Positions 1-11,742 of a DNA stretch of 64,000 bases are shown here, piece after piece. The stretch comes from CAVRCA01 sp963719345. GTDB lineage: Bacteria; Pseudomonadota; Alphaproteobacteria; Acetobacterales; Acetobacteraceae. Under the pieces are notes generated by a model that saw only the letters and a list, made by a program, of their open reading frames with translations, made no database searches and was not told the origin of the DNA. The DNA is taken from NCBI GenBank assembly GCA_963719345.1, contig CAVRCA010000004.1, forward strand, positions 62,001 to 126,000. Reading direction: 5' to 3'. The translations under genes were made by a program, and so were the position numbers. Each line of letters begins with the position of its first letter. Position 1 is the stretch's first letter.

Positions 1-607
1 GCACGCCTTCCTGACCAATTCCGGCCAGCGTGGGGCGCTGGTCGTGGTCGACGTCGCAAGCGGCAGGTCACGGCGGCTGCTGGATGGCGATCCGCGCACC
101 CAACCCGAACCCGGCGTGGTGCCCGAAGTCGACGGCCATGAACTGCGCCGCCCGGACAACCGCATCCCGTCATTTGCCGCCGACGGGATCACGCTGGATG
201 CGTCCGGCCGGTTCGTGTACTGGCAGGCGCTGGTCGGCCGCACCCTGTATCGCGTTCCGGTCGCGGCGTTGATCGATCCCGGCCTCTCGCACCAGAAGGT
301 CGGCGCGGCCGTCGAGAGGGTGGCGACCACGAACGTCGCCGACGGGCTATGGATGGACGAGAAGGGGTTTCTCTACATCACCGACCCCGGCGCGAATGCC
401 GTCCGGATGCGGGCGCCCGACGGCACGATGAGCATCATCGCCCAGGACGATCGGCTACGCTGGCCGGATAGCCTGGCCGAAGGGGCGGACGGCTCGATCT
501 ATGTCACCGCCTCGCACATCCAGGACATGGCGCAATTCCATGAGAAAGGCAGCACGCAGCGGGGACAGTGGGAGCTGTTCCGCATCGACCCGCCGCATGG
601 GCGCTGA
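1..607 (+). CDS. Yellow/major-royal-jelly-type (L-dopachrome tautomerase-related) protein, 5' partial
   Basis: The reading frame is open from base 2 and ends at a TGA at 605-607, so only the C-terminal ~200 residues are present. The visible part has repeated beta-propeller-type elements: SFAADGITLD, a WQAL-RTLYRVP stretch, NVADGLWMD, ITDPGANAV, and the closing WPDSLAEGADGSIYVTAS followed by LFRID. This pattern is typical of the MRJP/yellow family (SMP-30-like six-bladed propellers), often found as secreted or periplasmic proteins in proteobacteria. The N-terminus and any signal peptide lie outside the window. The enzymatic activity of bacterial members is not established, so the name is a family assignment only. 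A GTG at 44 is not a credible start because homology-like sequence continues upstream of it. Confidence 0.75.
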   Translation, partial: HAFLTNSGQRGALVVVDVASGRSRRLLDGDPRTQPEPGVVPEVDGHELRRPDNRIPSFAADGITLDASGRFVYWQALVGRTLYRVPVAALIDPGLSHQKVGAAVERVATTNVADGLWMDEKGFLYITDPGANAVRMRAPDGTMSIIAQDDRLRWPDSLAEGADGSIYVTASHIQDMAQFHEKGSTQRGQWELFRIDPPHGR

Positions 608-752
608 GCGCATCCAGGCGCCTGCGCCCAAAGACCTCAGCGCCAACTCAGCTTCCAAAGCCAGATGATCGGGGCGAGGTAGAAGCGCAGGGCTCGGTCG
701 ATTTCCGCCCACAACCAGCCCGTTGTATGCGGATCAGCCGCCACCGTCGCTG

Positions 753-2084
753 TCAGGCCGCCTCAGCCCGGATCGCATCGCCGAGCACGCCAAAGATGCG
801 GTCGACATGCTTGCGCTCGATGATCAGGGGCGGCGAGAGGGCGATGGTGTCGCCGGTGGTGCGGATCAGCACGCCGTGCTCGAAGCAGCGCTGGAACACG
901 CCCACTGCCCGCTCGGTCGGCAGGTCCTTGCGCGGCGCCAGCTCGATGCCGGCGATCAGGCCGAAATTGCGCAGGTCGATGACGTTGGGGCGGTCGCGCA
1001 GGCTCTGCACCGCATCCTCCCAGTAGGCTTCCATCGCGCGAGCCTGGCCGGCGAGATCCTCGCTCTGGTGCAGGTCGATGGCGGCGATGGCGGCGGCACA
1101 GGCGAGCGGATGACCCGAATAGGTGTAGCCGTGGAACAGCTCGATTCCGGCCGGCGCGCCTTCGACGATCGCGTCGTAGATGCCGTCGTGGACCGCCACC
1201 GCGCCCATCGGCACGGCGGCATTGGTCAGGCCCTTGGCCATCGTCATGATGTCCGGCAGGACGCCGAGCCGGTCGGCGCCGAATGGCGTTCCGAGCCGGC
1301 CGAAGCCGGTGATCACCTCGTCGAAAATGAGCAGAATGCCGTGCCGGTCGCAGATCTCGCGCAGCCGCTCGAGGTAGCCGACCGGCGGCACCAGCACCCC
1401 GGTCGATCCCGCCACCGGCTCGACCATGACCGCGGCGATGGTCTCGGCGCCGTGCAGCGCGACCAGGTTTTCGAGAACATCGGCAAGATGGGCGCCGTGC
1501 GCCGGTTGGCCGCGGGCGAAGGCGTTGTGCTCCGGCGCGTGGGTGTGCGGCAGGTGGTCGGCATAGGGCAGCAGCGCGCCGAACTGCTTCCGGTTGGGAC
1601 CGATGCCCCCCACAGTGATGCCGCCGAAGCCGACACCATGATAGCCGCGCTCGCGGCCGATCAGCCTGACCCGCCCGGCATTGCCGCGCGCCCGGTGATA
1701 CGCCAGCGCGATCTTCAGCGCTGTGTCGGCGCTCTCCGAGCCCGAGTTGGTGAAGAACACGCGGTCGAGCCCGTCGGGGAGGAAGTCGGCGAGCCTGGCG
1801 GCGGCCTGGAAGGCGACCGGGTGACCCATCTGGAAGGTGGGGGCAAAATCCATCACTGCCGCCTGCCGCTGGATCGCCTCGGTGATTTCGCGCCGTCCGT
1901 GCCCGGCGTTGACGCACCAGAGCCCGGCCGTGCCGTCGATGATCTCGCGTCCCTCGGGCGTGTAGTAGTGCATCCCCTCGGCCCGGGCGAGCATCCGTGG
2001 ATGCGCCTTGAAAGCCCGGTTGGCGGTGAACGGCATCCAGAACGCGTCGAGATTGTTCGGCGGCGGGAAGGTGGTCTCGCTCAT
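753..2084 (-). CDS. Omega-amino acid (beta-alanine)--pyruvate aminotransferase, class III PLP
   Basis: A 443-residue class III aminotransferase. It begins NLDAFWMPFTANR and carries FFTNSGSESADTALK (PLP phosphate contact), IFDEVITGFGR (Asp contacting the pyridine nitrogen) and MAKGLTN, with the Schiff-base lysine at about residue 284. The N-terminal WMPFTANR signature is the one seen in omega-amino-acid:pyruvate transaminases, which move the amino group of beta-alanine or other omega-amines to pyruvate. The start at 2084 (MSETTF) was chosen over an ATG further upstream at 2183 because it matches the family start and has a GGAG element just before it. It is divergent from the GST gene at 2155. 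The precise substrate cannot be read from sequence. Confidence 0.9.
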   Translation of the reverse strand: MSETTFPPPNNLDAFWMPFTANRAFKAHPRMLARAEGMHYYTPEGREIIDGTAGLWCVNAGHGRREITEAIQRQAAVMDFAPTFQMGHPVAFQAAARLADFLPDGLDRVFFTNSGSESADTALKIALAYHRARGNAGRVRLIGRERGYHGVGFGGITVGGIGPNRKQFGALLPYADHLPHTHAPEHNAFARGQPAHGAHLADVLENLVALHGAETIAAVMVEPVAGSTGVLVPPVGYLERLREICDRHGILLIFDEVITGFGRLGTPFGADRLGVLPDIMTMAKGLTNAAVPMGAVAVHDGIYDAIVEGAPAGIELFHGYTYSGHPLACAAAIAAIDLHQSEDLAGQARAMEAYWEDAVQSLRDRPNVIDLRNFGLIAGIELAPRKDLPTERAVGVFQRCFEHGVLIRTTGDTIALSPPLIIERKHVDRIFGVLGDAIRAEAA

Positions 2085-2154
2085 CGGGCGCTCCGCTGGG
2101 ATCGCGCCCAAGTTGGCGGTTTGACAGCGGAGCGGCAACTGGCATCGTGCGGCG

Positions 2155-2817
2155 ATGCCCGACGGTCGCCTGTTTATCGCCACCCGCCGCTACTCCTCGT
2201 GGTCGATGCGCGGCTGGCTGGCGGTCAGGCTGGCCGGGCTTGACGTCGAGGAAATCGTGTTGCCGAGCGACGGGACCGGCAGCACCGAGGCGATCCGCCG
2301 GGCGACGCCGCACGGACTGGTTCCCTACCTCGAGCATCGCGGCCATCGCGTATGGGAGTCGCTCGCGATCGTGGAATACTGCGCCGAGTTGTCGCCCGCG
2401 ATCTGGCCTGCCGACACGATCGCCCGCGCCCATGCCCGCGCCATCTCGGCGGAGATGCACGCGGGGTTTCGCGGCCTGCGCAGCGCGATGCCGATGAACC
2501 TCGGCCGGGATTTCACAAGCCTTGGAGGCACGCCAGAGGCGCTGGCAGACATCGCCCGGATCGAGGCGGTGTGGGACGAAACCCGCGCCCGTTTTGCGGC
2601 CGACGGTCCCTACCTGTTCGGCGCAGCGTTCGGCGGCGCGGACGCGATGTTCGCGCCGGTGGTCGCCCGGCTGTTGACCTTCAAGCCCGAAGTTTCAGTG
2701 TCGACGCAGGCCTATTGCGCGGCGGTGCGGGCGCATCCGCTGGTCAGCGCCTGGTATGACGAAGTGCCGCGCGAGCCCGAAGCGTGGTTGGTCGACAGCT
2801 ACGAGAACCCGACATGA
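2155..2817 (+). CDS. Glutathione S-transferase family protein
   Basis: A 220-residue cytosolic GST. It has an N-terminal thioredoxin-like domain (RRYSSWSMRGWLA near residues 11-23, PHGLVPYLE with the cis-proline and WESLAIVEYCAE, the ES pair that contacts the glutathione gamma-glutamyl group) and an all-helical C-terminal half from about residue 90. The SSWS stretch supplies a candidate catalytic serine. The stop overlaps the ATG of the following VOC gene (ATGA), so the two are translationally coupled. A TTGACA box lies at 2121-2126 in the 70-base divergent spacer and could serve a short or leaderless transcript. Substrate is unknown. Confidence 0.85.
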   Translation: MPDGRLFIATRRYSSWSMRGWLAVRLAGLDVEEIVLPSDGTGSTEAIRRATPHGLVPYLEHRGHRVWESLAIVEYCAELSPAIWPADTIARAHARAISAEMHAGFRGLRSAMPMNLGRDFTSLGGTPEALADIARIEAVWDETRARFAADGPYLFGAAFGGADAMFAPVVARLLTFKPEVSVSTQAYCAAVRAHPLVSAWYDEVPREPEAWLVDSYENPT

Positions 2818-3680
2818 GCAGCGCCGAAACCCTGGACCACATCGGCATCGCCGGGCCGGACCTCGGCGCGATGGCGGCTACATACGAGCGACTGGGCTTC
2901 CGGCTCACGCCGCTGGCCCGCCACTCCGGCCGCCGCACGCCGGATGGGCCGATCGTGCCGTTCGGCACCGGCAACCGCTGCATCATGCTGCGGCAGGGCT
3001 ATCTGGAGCTGATCGCGATCGTCGATCCGGCGGCGTTCGACAACCTGGTCGGCAGCGCCCTCGCGCGCTACGCCGGTATCCACATCGTCGCCCTCGGCAT
3101 CGGGGACGAGCAGGCCAACCTCGAACGCCTGCGCCGGGCGGGCATCGACCTGCCGGGGGTCGCCTATCTGGAGCGTCCGGTCGACGACGCCGACCCCGAC
3201 GGCCTGCGCGCCCGCTTCGCCCGCCTGCCGCTGCCGGACGCACCGGAAGGCCGGCTGCAGCTCATTCGCCACCTCACGCCCGAGGCGATCTGGCAGGAGC
3301 GGTTTCTCGACCATCCGAACCATGCGGTCGCCCTGAAAACCGTGGTGATCGCGGTGGAACAGCCCGCCGAGGCCGCGGCGCGGTTTTCCCGGCTGGCCGG
3401 TCGCCCGGTGGTGCCCGACCCCGCGGGCGGGTTTGCGCTGCCGCTGCCGCGCGGCACGGTGAGGCTGCTGCCACCCGACCGGCTCGACGCCGTCTTCCCC
3501 GGCGTTGCAATCCCCGCGCTGCCGTTCATCGCCGGCGTGGAAATCCGCACCGACGACGCCAACGAAGCAGCCGCAAGGATTTTTGGGGCGGCCGGCGTTC
3601 CGGCTCGCGTGGTATCGGACGGGCTGCTGGTTGCGCCGGGCGAGGCGTCCGGGGCGGCGGTGTTGTTCACGCCCGGGTAG
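2814..3680 (+). CDS. VOC-superfamily protein, glyoxalase-like domain
   Basis: A 288-residue protein that begins LDHIGIAGPDLGAMAATYERLGF, the classic first strand and helix of a vicinal-oxygen-chelate module. A second half-module begins near NHAVALKTVVIAVEQPAEAA (about residue 170). The length and the split into two VOC halves match the Glyoxalase_3-like family, whose substrates are mostly unknown. The His in DHIGIA is a candidate metal ligand. It overlaps the GST by four bases (ATGA), suggesting a shared transcript, possibly in detoxification of an electrophile. That functional link is inference. Confidence 0.75.
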   Translation: MSSAETLDHIGIAGPDLGAMAATYERLGFRLTPLARHSGRRTPDGPIVPFGTGNRCIMLRQGYLELIAIVDPAAFDNLVGSALARYAGIHIVALGIGDEQANLERLRRAGIDLPGVAYLERPVDDADPDGLRARFARLPLPDAPEGRLQLIRHLTPEAIWQERFLDHPNHAVALKTVVIAVEQPAEAAARFSRLAGRPVVPDPAGGFALPLPRGTVRLLPPDRLDAVFPGVAIPALPFIAGVEIRTDDANEAAARIFGAAGVPARVVSDGLLVAPGEASGAAVLFTPG

Positions 3681-3712
3681 CCACCGATATCAGCAACATG
3701 GGACCTGCTGAG

Positions 3713-5758
<2,046 letters not shown>

Positions 5759-5836
5759 CCTCCGGGACGTAAGCTTCCGCCCGGTCTTGGCCTTAACACT
5801 CTCGAAACCGCGCCCGGCTTAGATCACCCCCAAACA

Positions 5837-6460
5837 TTGGGGTCTCGGGCATTGAGCGCGGTCCAGCCACTCGGGCGCACGTCGTATTCGCAGAGCGGAC
5901 GGCCGCCGGTTGGAGCGTCGGGCTTCGAGATGCCTGCCCTCGCGCTGCCGGCGCTGCCGGCGGTCACGATCGCCGCCCTGTCGAGCGCCGAGCGTCTTAC
6001 CATGCTAGGCCTGCTTGCCCTGCAGGGAGGCCAATGCCGTACTACTCCGCCGGCAACGCCGGCGCTTGACGGCGGACGCCCAGCCGCGGCGAACCTCGAT
6101 CAATACAATCAATATATCGGCCGATCGGCCGGCTCGGGGCAGTGCGTTGCCCTGGTCCAGGCCGTCGATCCAAGCGTCGGCACCACCCGCACCTGGGCAC
6201 CGGGCGCGCCGGTCGAGGGCAACACCGGCCTGACGCCCGGCACGGTGATCGCGACGTTCGACGGCTCCGGCCGCTATGCCAATGCGACCGACGGCTCCAG
6301 CCACGCCGCCGTCTATCTGGGGCAGGACGAGCACGGCGTCCGCGTGCTGGACCAGTGGTCGGGCAGCCCGGCCGCAATCCGCACCATTCCTTGGACCAAC
6401 CCCGGGGGCGCCGCGGCCAATACGGGCCGCGCGTTCCGTATCGTCACCGCCGCGGCGTAG
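5837..6460 (+). CDS. BPSL0067-family protein (putative cell-wall amidase-like fold)
   Basis: The C-terminal ~130 residues match the BPSL0067 family pattern: NLDQYNQYIGRSAGSGQC (candidate nucleophile Cys), VALVQ, TRTWAPGAPV, NTGLTPGTVIATFD, SSHAAVYLG (candidate catalytic His) and VLDQWSG. The Cys-His arrangement resembles CHAP/NlpC-P60-type peptidases, but activity is not proven. The N-terminal ~75 residues are low-complexity and weakly supported. The frame can start at TTG 5837; ATG 5930 (MPALALPALPA) would give a shorter protein, so the start is uncertain. It lies between nadE and a kinase gene, with no operon partner evident. Confidence 0.65.
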   Translation: MGSRALSAVQPLGRTSYSQSGRPPVGASGFEMPALALPALPAVTIAALSSAERLTMLGLLALQGGQCRTTPPATPALDGGRPAAANLDQYNQYIGRSAGSGQCVALVQAVDPSVGTTRTWAPGAPVEGNTGLTPGTVIATFDGSGRYANATDGSSHAAVYLGQDEHGVRVLDQWSGSPAAIRTIPWTNPGGAAANTGRAFRIVTAAA

Positions 6461-6583
6461 GACGGTCGCTGCAGCCAGCAACTCGATTCAGGGGCGGTAT
6501 TCACATTTTGGAGGGAACCGCAATTTCGCCCAGCGCATCACGTATGACGGGCGAATGGCACAACCCTCGGATGAATTAGCCTC

Positions 6584-9500
6584 GTGGGAGCTCGTCCGGA
6601 GCGCGCCGAGGTGACGTATGCCGGTGGGCTCGACGTTCTCAGCGGCGGCGGGGAAATGGGTGCGCGCCTGCGCGCCCATGACTGGTCCGCGTCTCCACTA
6701 GGACCTCCCGAGACCTGGTCGCCAAGGCTGGAGACACTGGTGGGCGTGATGCTCGGCTCCAACCAGCCCATGTTCGTGGCCTGGGGACCGCAGCGCACCC
6801 TGCTCTACAACGATGCGTATGGCGTGTTGCTCGGCCGCAAGCATCCGGATGCGCTCGGCCGCCCGTTTCTCGAGGTCTGGTCGGAGGCACAGGCCGACCT
6901 TACCCCGCTCGTCGAGCGGGCGTTCGCGGGCGAGCCGGTCCACATGGACAACATCACGCTCACGCTGGAGCGGCATGGACGGCCGGAGGAAGCGCATTTC
7001 GCCTTCAGCTACACGCCGGTGCGCGACGGCGGTATCGTCGCGGGCCTGTTCTGCGCCTGCACCGAAACCACCGGGCAGGTGATCGCCGAGCGCCGGCGGG
7101 TCGCCGAGTTTGCCCGGCTGCACGACCTGTTCCGGCAAGCGCCGGGCTTCATGGCCATGCTGCGCGGGCCCGAGCACGTTTTCGAGCTGACCAACCCCGC
7201 CTTCATGCGGCTCATCGGCAGCCACGAGGTGATCGGCAGGCCGGCGCGCGAGGCGCTACCGGAGATCGAAGGCCAGGGATTGTTCGAGCTGCTCGACCAA
7301 GTGTACCGAACCGGGGAAGCCTACTCGGAAGTAGCCGCCAAGGTGGCCTTGCAGCGCGCGCCGGGCGACGTGGTCGAGGAGCGGTTCGTCGACTTCGTCT
7401 TCCAGCCCATGACCGACGCCAAAGATCGGGTCTTCGGCGTCTTCATCGAGGGTGCGGACGTGACCGGGCGAGTGAACGCCGAGGCCGAGTTGCGCGCGAG
7501 CGAGGCGCTCAGTCGCCAGATCATGGACAGCGCCTCCGACTACGCGATCGTCGCCGCCGACCTCGACGGCCGGATAACCCGGTGGAACCGGGGGGCCGAG
7601 CTCATCTTCGGCTGGCGGGAAGCGGATGTCATGGGCGACAAGATGCATCGCTTCTTCACGCCCGAGGACGTGACGGCCGGCCAGCCAGAGACCGAGATGC
7701 GGCTGGCACAGGAGCAAGGGTACGCAACCGACGAGCGTTGGCATATGCGCCGTGGCGGCGAGCGGTTCTGGGCCAACGGGGCCATGACCCCGCTCCGCGA
7801 TGGAGCCGGTCAGGCGGTCGGCTTCGTGAAGGTGTTGCGCGACCGTACCGAGCGGCGCCTGACCGAGCAGGCCTTGCGGGAAAGCGAGTTCGCGGTTTCG
7901 GCTGATCGCCGATTCCGCTCCGGTCCCGATGTGGGTCACGCGACCCGATCGCAAGCGCGAGTTCGTCAATCGGGCCTACGCCGAGTTCCTCGGGCTGTCC
8001 TACGAGGAAGCGGTCGAGTACCGACTGGCGCCAGTCCATTCACCCCGACGACGTCGCGCGGATCCACGCGGCGCAGATCGAGAACGAAGCCGCGCTGAAA
8101 CCCTTCTCGCTGGAGGCCCGCTATTGCAACGCCGCCGGCGAGTGGCGCTGGCTGCGCTCGGAGTCCCAGCCGCGCTGGGACCCTTCGGGTCGACATGTCG
8201 GCTTCATCGGCGTCGCCTACGACGTCACGCTCGCCAGGCAGGCGGCGCTCGACCTGCACGCGCTCAACGCCTCGCTGGAGGCCCGGGTCGACCGGCGCAC
8301 GCGCGAGCGCGACCGCTTGTGGGACCTCAGCGAGGACCTTCTCGTGGTGGCCGACTATGATTACCGCCTGCTGCGCGTCAGCCCGTCCTGGACCCGTCTG
8401 CTCGGCTACGAGCAGGACATGCTCCTGGCCTGCCCCTATGATCAACCGGTCCACCCGGAAGATTTAGGGGCGCTGCACGCCGCGCTGCTGCACATGCGGT
8501 CGAGCGGGCACTCGGTCAACGTCGAGGATCGCGTCCGCGCCGCCGACGGCAGTTGGCGGTGGGTGTCCTGGACGCTGTCCCCCGAGCCGAACAGCGATCG
8601 GTTTACCGGCATCGGACGCGACATCACCGCGTCGAGAGAGGCGGCCCAGGCGCTGCAGGCCTCGGAGGCACGCCTGCGGACGATGTTCGAGACGAGCTAT
8701 CAATATCAGGGCCTGTTGGCGCCGGACGGGAGAGTGCTGGAGGCGAATGCGACGTCGCTCGACGCGATCGGCGCCAGGCTCGAAGATGTCGCCGGTCGGC
8801 CGTTCTGGAATACGCCTTGGTTCACCGGCACGCGCGGACTGGCCGGCATCGTGCGTGCCGCCGTCGGCGCGGTCGCCAAAGGGAGGACGGTCCGGCAGGA
8901 GATGCTGGTGAGCCTGCCCACCGGCTGGCGGTGGTTCGACTTCACGATGCGCCCGATGCACGACGAACGCGGCGCGGTGGTCGCCATCGTCCCCGAAGCC
9001 GTCGAGACCACGGAGCGCCGGCAAGCGGAGGAGGCGCTGCGTCAGGCCCAGAAGCTTGAGGCCATGGGCCAGCTCACCGGCGGCGTGGCGCACGATTTCA
9101 ACAACCTGCTGACCCCGATCATCGGCGGGCTCGACATGCTGGTGCGGCGCGACGTGGGCGGCGAGCGGGAAAAGCGCCTGATCAACGGTGCGCTGCAATC
9201 GGCGGAACGGGCCAAGATTCTGGTCCAGCGTCTGCTGGCCTTCGCCCGGCGCCAGCCGCTCCAGCCCGTCGCGGTCGACATCGTCGGACTGGTGACCGGC
9301 ATGGCCGACCTGATCGCCAGCACCACCGGACCGCAGATCAGGGTCAGCGTGGAGACGTCACCCGATCTGCCGGCGGCCGATGCCGACCCGAACCAACTCG
9401 AAATGGCGATACTCAACCTGAGCGTCAACGCGCGCGACGCCATGCCGGACGGCGGTACGCTGCGGATTTCGGCGGTCAGCGAGGCGATCCGGCCGCACCA

Positions 9501-10173
9501 CCGCTCGAAACTCCACCCCGGGGACTACGTGCGCCTTTCGGTCGCCGACAGCGGGATCGGGATGGATCAGGCGACGCTCGAGCGGGCCATAGAGCCGTTC
9601 TTCTCGACCAAGGGGATCGGCAAGGGGACGGGCCTTGGTCTGTCCATGGTGCATGGCCTCGCCTCCCAGCTCGGCGGGGCGCTCGCCATCACGAGCCGGC
9701 CGGGTCTCGGGACCAAGGTCGATCTGTGGTTCCCGGTGAGCACCGGGCGCAGCAAGAGCCCCGAGCGCCGGGGCGAGGACGCGCCGGAGCGCAAAAGCCT
9801 GGGCACGGCGTTGCTGGTCGACGACGAGGACACCGTGCGGATGAGCACGGCCGACATGCTGGCCGATCTCGGCTACCGGGTCATCGAGGCCAGTTCGGCG
9901 AAGGAAGCCCTCAGCTCGCTCGAGCACGAGCGGCATGTCGACGTGCTCGTGACCGACCATTTGATGCCGGGGATGACCGGCGCCGAACTCGCCCGCGTCG
10001 TCCGGGACCGGAGCCCGGACAAGCCGGTGCTCATCGTCTCCGGCTATGCCGAGGCGGAAGGGATCGCACCCGACCTGCCGCGTCTGGCAAAACCGTTTCG
10101 CCAGATCGACCTTGCCGCCGCGCTGGCCAGGCTTCTGACAAGAAGCACGATGGAGACGTTTTCCGCCTCTTGA
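6584..10173 (+). CDS. Multi-PAS hybrid histidine kinase with C-terminal receiver (two frameshifts)
   Basis: One protein of roughly 1,195 residues is spread over three frames. It starts at GTG 6584 and opens with the GEMGARLRAHDW-PLGPPETW module common to PAS_4 kinases. Further PAS units include LFRQAPGFMAML, IMDSASDYAIVAADLDG, VPMWVTRPDRKREF, LLVVADYDYRLLRVS and a sixth near 8690-9030. Then come HisKA with GGVAHDFNNLL (phospho-His codon at 9091), HATPase with NLSVNARDAMPDGG and FFSTKGIGKGTGLGL, and a receiver with phospho-Asp in VTDHLMPG (codon 9955-9957). The frame shifts by +1 near 7890 (after ALRESE) and by +1 at about 8022 (TAC-c-GAC). All domains continue perfectly across both breaks, so a sequence error is more likely than decay. 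The signal sensed is unknown. Confidence 0.85.
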
Positions 10174-10175
10174 GG

Positions 10176-10199
10176 CTCGCCCGCGCCGCGGCGGGCGGG
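10176..10199. terminator. GC-rich hairpin between convergent genes
   Basis: CGCCCGC (10178-10184) pairs exactly with GCGGGCG (10191-10197) around a six-base loop. It sits between the hybrid kinase stop and the stop of the convergent SDR gene, where a bidirectional terminator is expected. No T-run is seen on either strand. Confidence 0.45.
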
Positions 10200-10901
10200 T
10201 CAGAAGGTCTCGACCCAGGGCCGGAGTTCCACTTCAAGCGACCAGGCACTTCGCGCCTGAACCAAAACGTCGAGATAGACCTGCGCGATTGCGTCGGGAT
10301 CGAGCGTGCTGTCGGGCCGCTCCGCCGGATCGGGCCGCCTGTCGCTGCGCACTCCGCCGTCGATCACGAAATGGGCCACGTGGATGCCTTTCGGCCCCAA
10401 CTCGCGCGCCGCGCTCTGCGCCAGACCGCGCAGGGCGAACTTGCCCATCGCGAAGGCCGCCGATCGCGCAAACCCTTTTACGCCGGCCGTCGCCCCGGTC
10501 AGCAGGATCGCCCCGTGGCCTCGCGGGGTCATCCGTCGCGCCGCCTGCTGGGTGACGAGGAAAGCCCCGAAGGCCGAGATCTCGACTGCCTTGCGGACCG
10601 CCTCGGGCTCGATCTCGGCGATCGGCCCGTGCGCCCGCGCGCTGGCATTGTAGACGACCACATCGGGCTCGCCGATGCGGGCGTCGACGGTATCGAACAG
10701 GCGCTGGACCCCGGCCGGGTCGGCGGCATCCACGGCGAAGGCCTCCGCGCCGGTCTCGGCCACCAGCGGCGCAAGCTTCGCCACGTTGCGCGCGGCAACG
10801 CCGACCTTGAGCCCGGCCGAGGCCAGACGGCGCGCCAGCGAGGCGCTGATGCCCGGCCCCGTGCCGACGATCAGCGCGGTGCGATAGGGAATGTCTGCCA
10901 T
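10200..10901 (-). CDS. SDR-family oxidoreductase with Phe at the usual catalytic Tyr
   Basis: A 233-residue short-chain dehydrogenase fold. The nucleotide-binding loop is GTGPGISASLARRL, a VVYNASA segment takes the place of the NAG motif, and the LTGATAGVKG strand is followed by FAMGKFALRGLAQSAARELG. In classical SDRs that last segment reads YxxxK; here the Tyr is Phe while the Lys is kept. A subgroup of SDRs ending IHVAHFVIDGGV has this feature, so it may be a non-classical or non-catalytic member. The start at 10901 (MADIPYRTALIVG) fits the Rossmann strand. A flavin reductase gene lies 67 bases upstream on the same strand. Confidence 0.8.
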   Translation of the reverse strand: MADIPYRTALIVGTGPGISASLARRLASAGLKVGVAARNVAKLAPLVAETGAEAFAVDAADPAGVQRLFDTVDARIGEPDVVVYNASARAHGPIAEIEPEAVRKAVEISAFGAFLVTQQAARRMTPRGHGAILLTGATAGVKGFARSAAFAMGKFALRGLAQSAARELGPKGIHVAHFVIDGGVRSDRRPDPAERPDSTLDPDAIAQVYLDVLVQARSAWSLEVELRPWVETF

Positions 10902-10968
10902 CCTGGTGTCCTCGATTGCCTGTTTTGCAGCCCAGCCGGAGAGGCGGAGAGACCCGCCGGATGCCGCC

Positions 10969-11607
10969 CTAATCGCCGGCCCGGCGCTCCCAGTCCTCGA
11001 CCTCGATGCGCGGCAGCTCGAACCGGTCGGTCGTGCGAGCATACCAGCCGCGGCCGTGCATGCGCCCGATCAGGTCGAGCTTCGGCGTGTCGATGTAGCA
11101 CTTCACAGGATCGAGCACGCAATCATCCCGGACGTGCATGGCGACCACCCGGCCCATGACCACGGCCCGGTCGACCCCGACCTCGACGATGACGAGCCGC
11201 TCGCACTCCATCGAGACCGGGCTTTCGGCGATCCTCGGCGCCTTGACCCGGTGCGAGGGCAACGGCGTCAGTCCGGCCTCGCGGAACTCGTCCACCTCGG
11301 GTCCGAACTCGATGGCGGTGACGTTCATCGCCTCGGCGCGGGCGCTGTCGACCAGGTTCACCACGAAGTCGCCGGTGCGGCGGATGATGTTGCCGGTGTC
11401 CTTGGCATCGCCAGGGGCACGGCCGCCGATGCCGAAGCAGATGATCGGGGGCTGGCCCGACATCGCGTTGAAGAACGAGAACGGCGCCGCGTTCACCGCG
11501 CCATCGAGGTCCCGGGTGGACACCCACGCGATCGGCCGCGGCACCACGGTCGCGACCAGCAGCTTGTAGCTGTCCCTGGCATCGAGCGTCTCCATGTCGA
11601 ACAGCAT
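10969..11607 (-). CDS. Flavin reductase-like / FMN-binding split-barrel protein
   Basis: A 212-residue protein of the flavin reductase-like FMN-binding family. It shows YKLLVATVVPRPIAWVST, NAAPFSFFNAMSGQPP, a DAKDTGNIIRRTGDFVVNLV stretch and a C-terminal CYIDTPKLDLIGRMHGRGWY. Family members reduce FMN or FAD with NAD(P)H to feed a monooxygenase, or carry bound FMN. No partner oxygenase is adjacent, so its electron acceptor is unknown. Starts at 11607 or at the in-frame ATG four codons on (METLDARDSY) are both plausible. It is followed by the SDR gene on the same strand. Confidence 0.85.
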   Translation of the reverse strand: MLFDMETLDARDSYKLLVATVVPRPIAWVSTRDLDGAVNAAPFSFFNAMSGQPPIICFGIGGRAPGDAKDTGNIIRRTGDFVVNLVDSARAEAMNVTAIEFGPEVDEFREAGLTPLPSHRVKAPRIAESPVSMECERLVIVEVGVDRAVVMGRVVAMHVRDDCVLDPVKCYIDTPKLDLIGRMHGRGWYARTTDRFELPRIEVEDWERRAGD

Positions 11608-11742
11608 TTTTGGCCCTTCCGTGTGCTGCGCGGCAACCTGACGCCCGGCTCGTCGCCTGTCCAGCTAGGCCGCCCCGACGGCTGGGCAGAGGGCCTCCGG
11701 CTTGGCAGGATAGCCCTTCCCCATGCCGCATCCCGTTCCGCC

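Noticed and set aside
723..2243. A 506-codon open frame on the plus strand
   Set aside because: It is antisense to the aminotransferase. The protein is a low-complexity mix rich in Arg, Asp, Gly and Val with no family pattern, a usual artefact of GC-rich DNA.
2756..3712. Extension of the nadE frame upstream to 2756
   Set aside because: The upstream part overlaps the VOC gene in another frame and is basic low-complexity sequence; the NadE family start is at 3713.
8317..10173. A stand-alone kinase beginning at 8317
   Set aside because: The PAS unit just upstream continues into it without a gap in the same frame from 8023, so it is the C-terminal part of the larger kinase.
10891..11742. Extension of the membrane-protein frame upstream
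   Set aside because: It overlaps the flavin reductase on the other strand and lacks hydrophobic segments until 11743.
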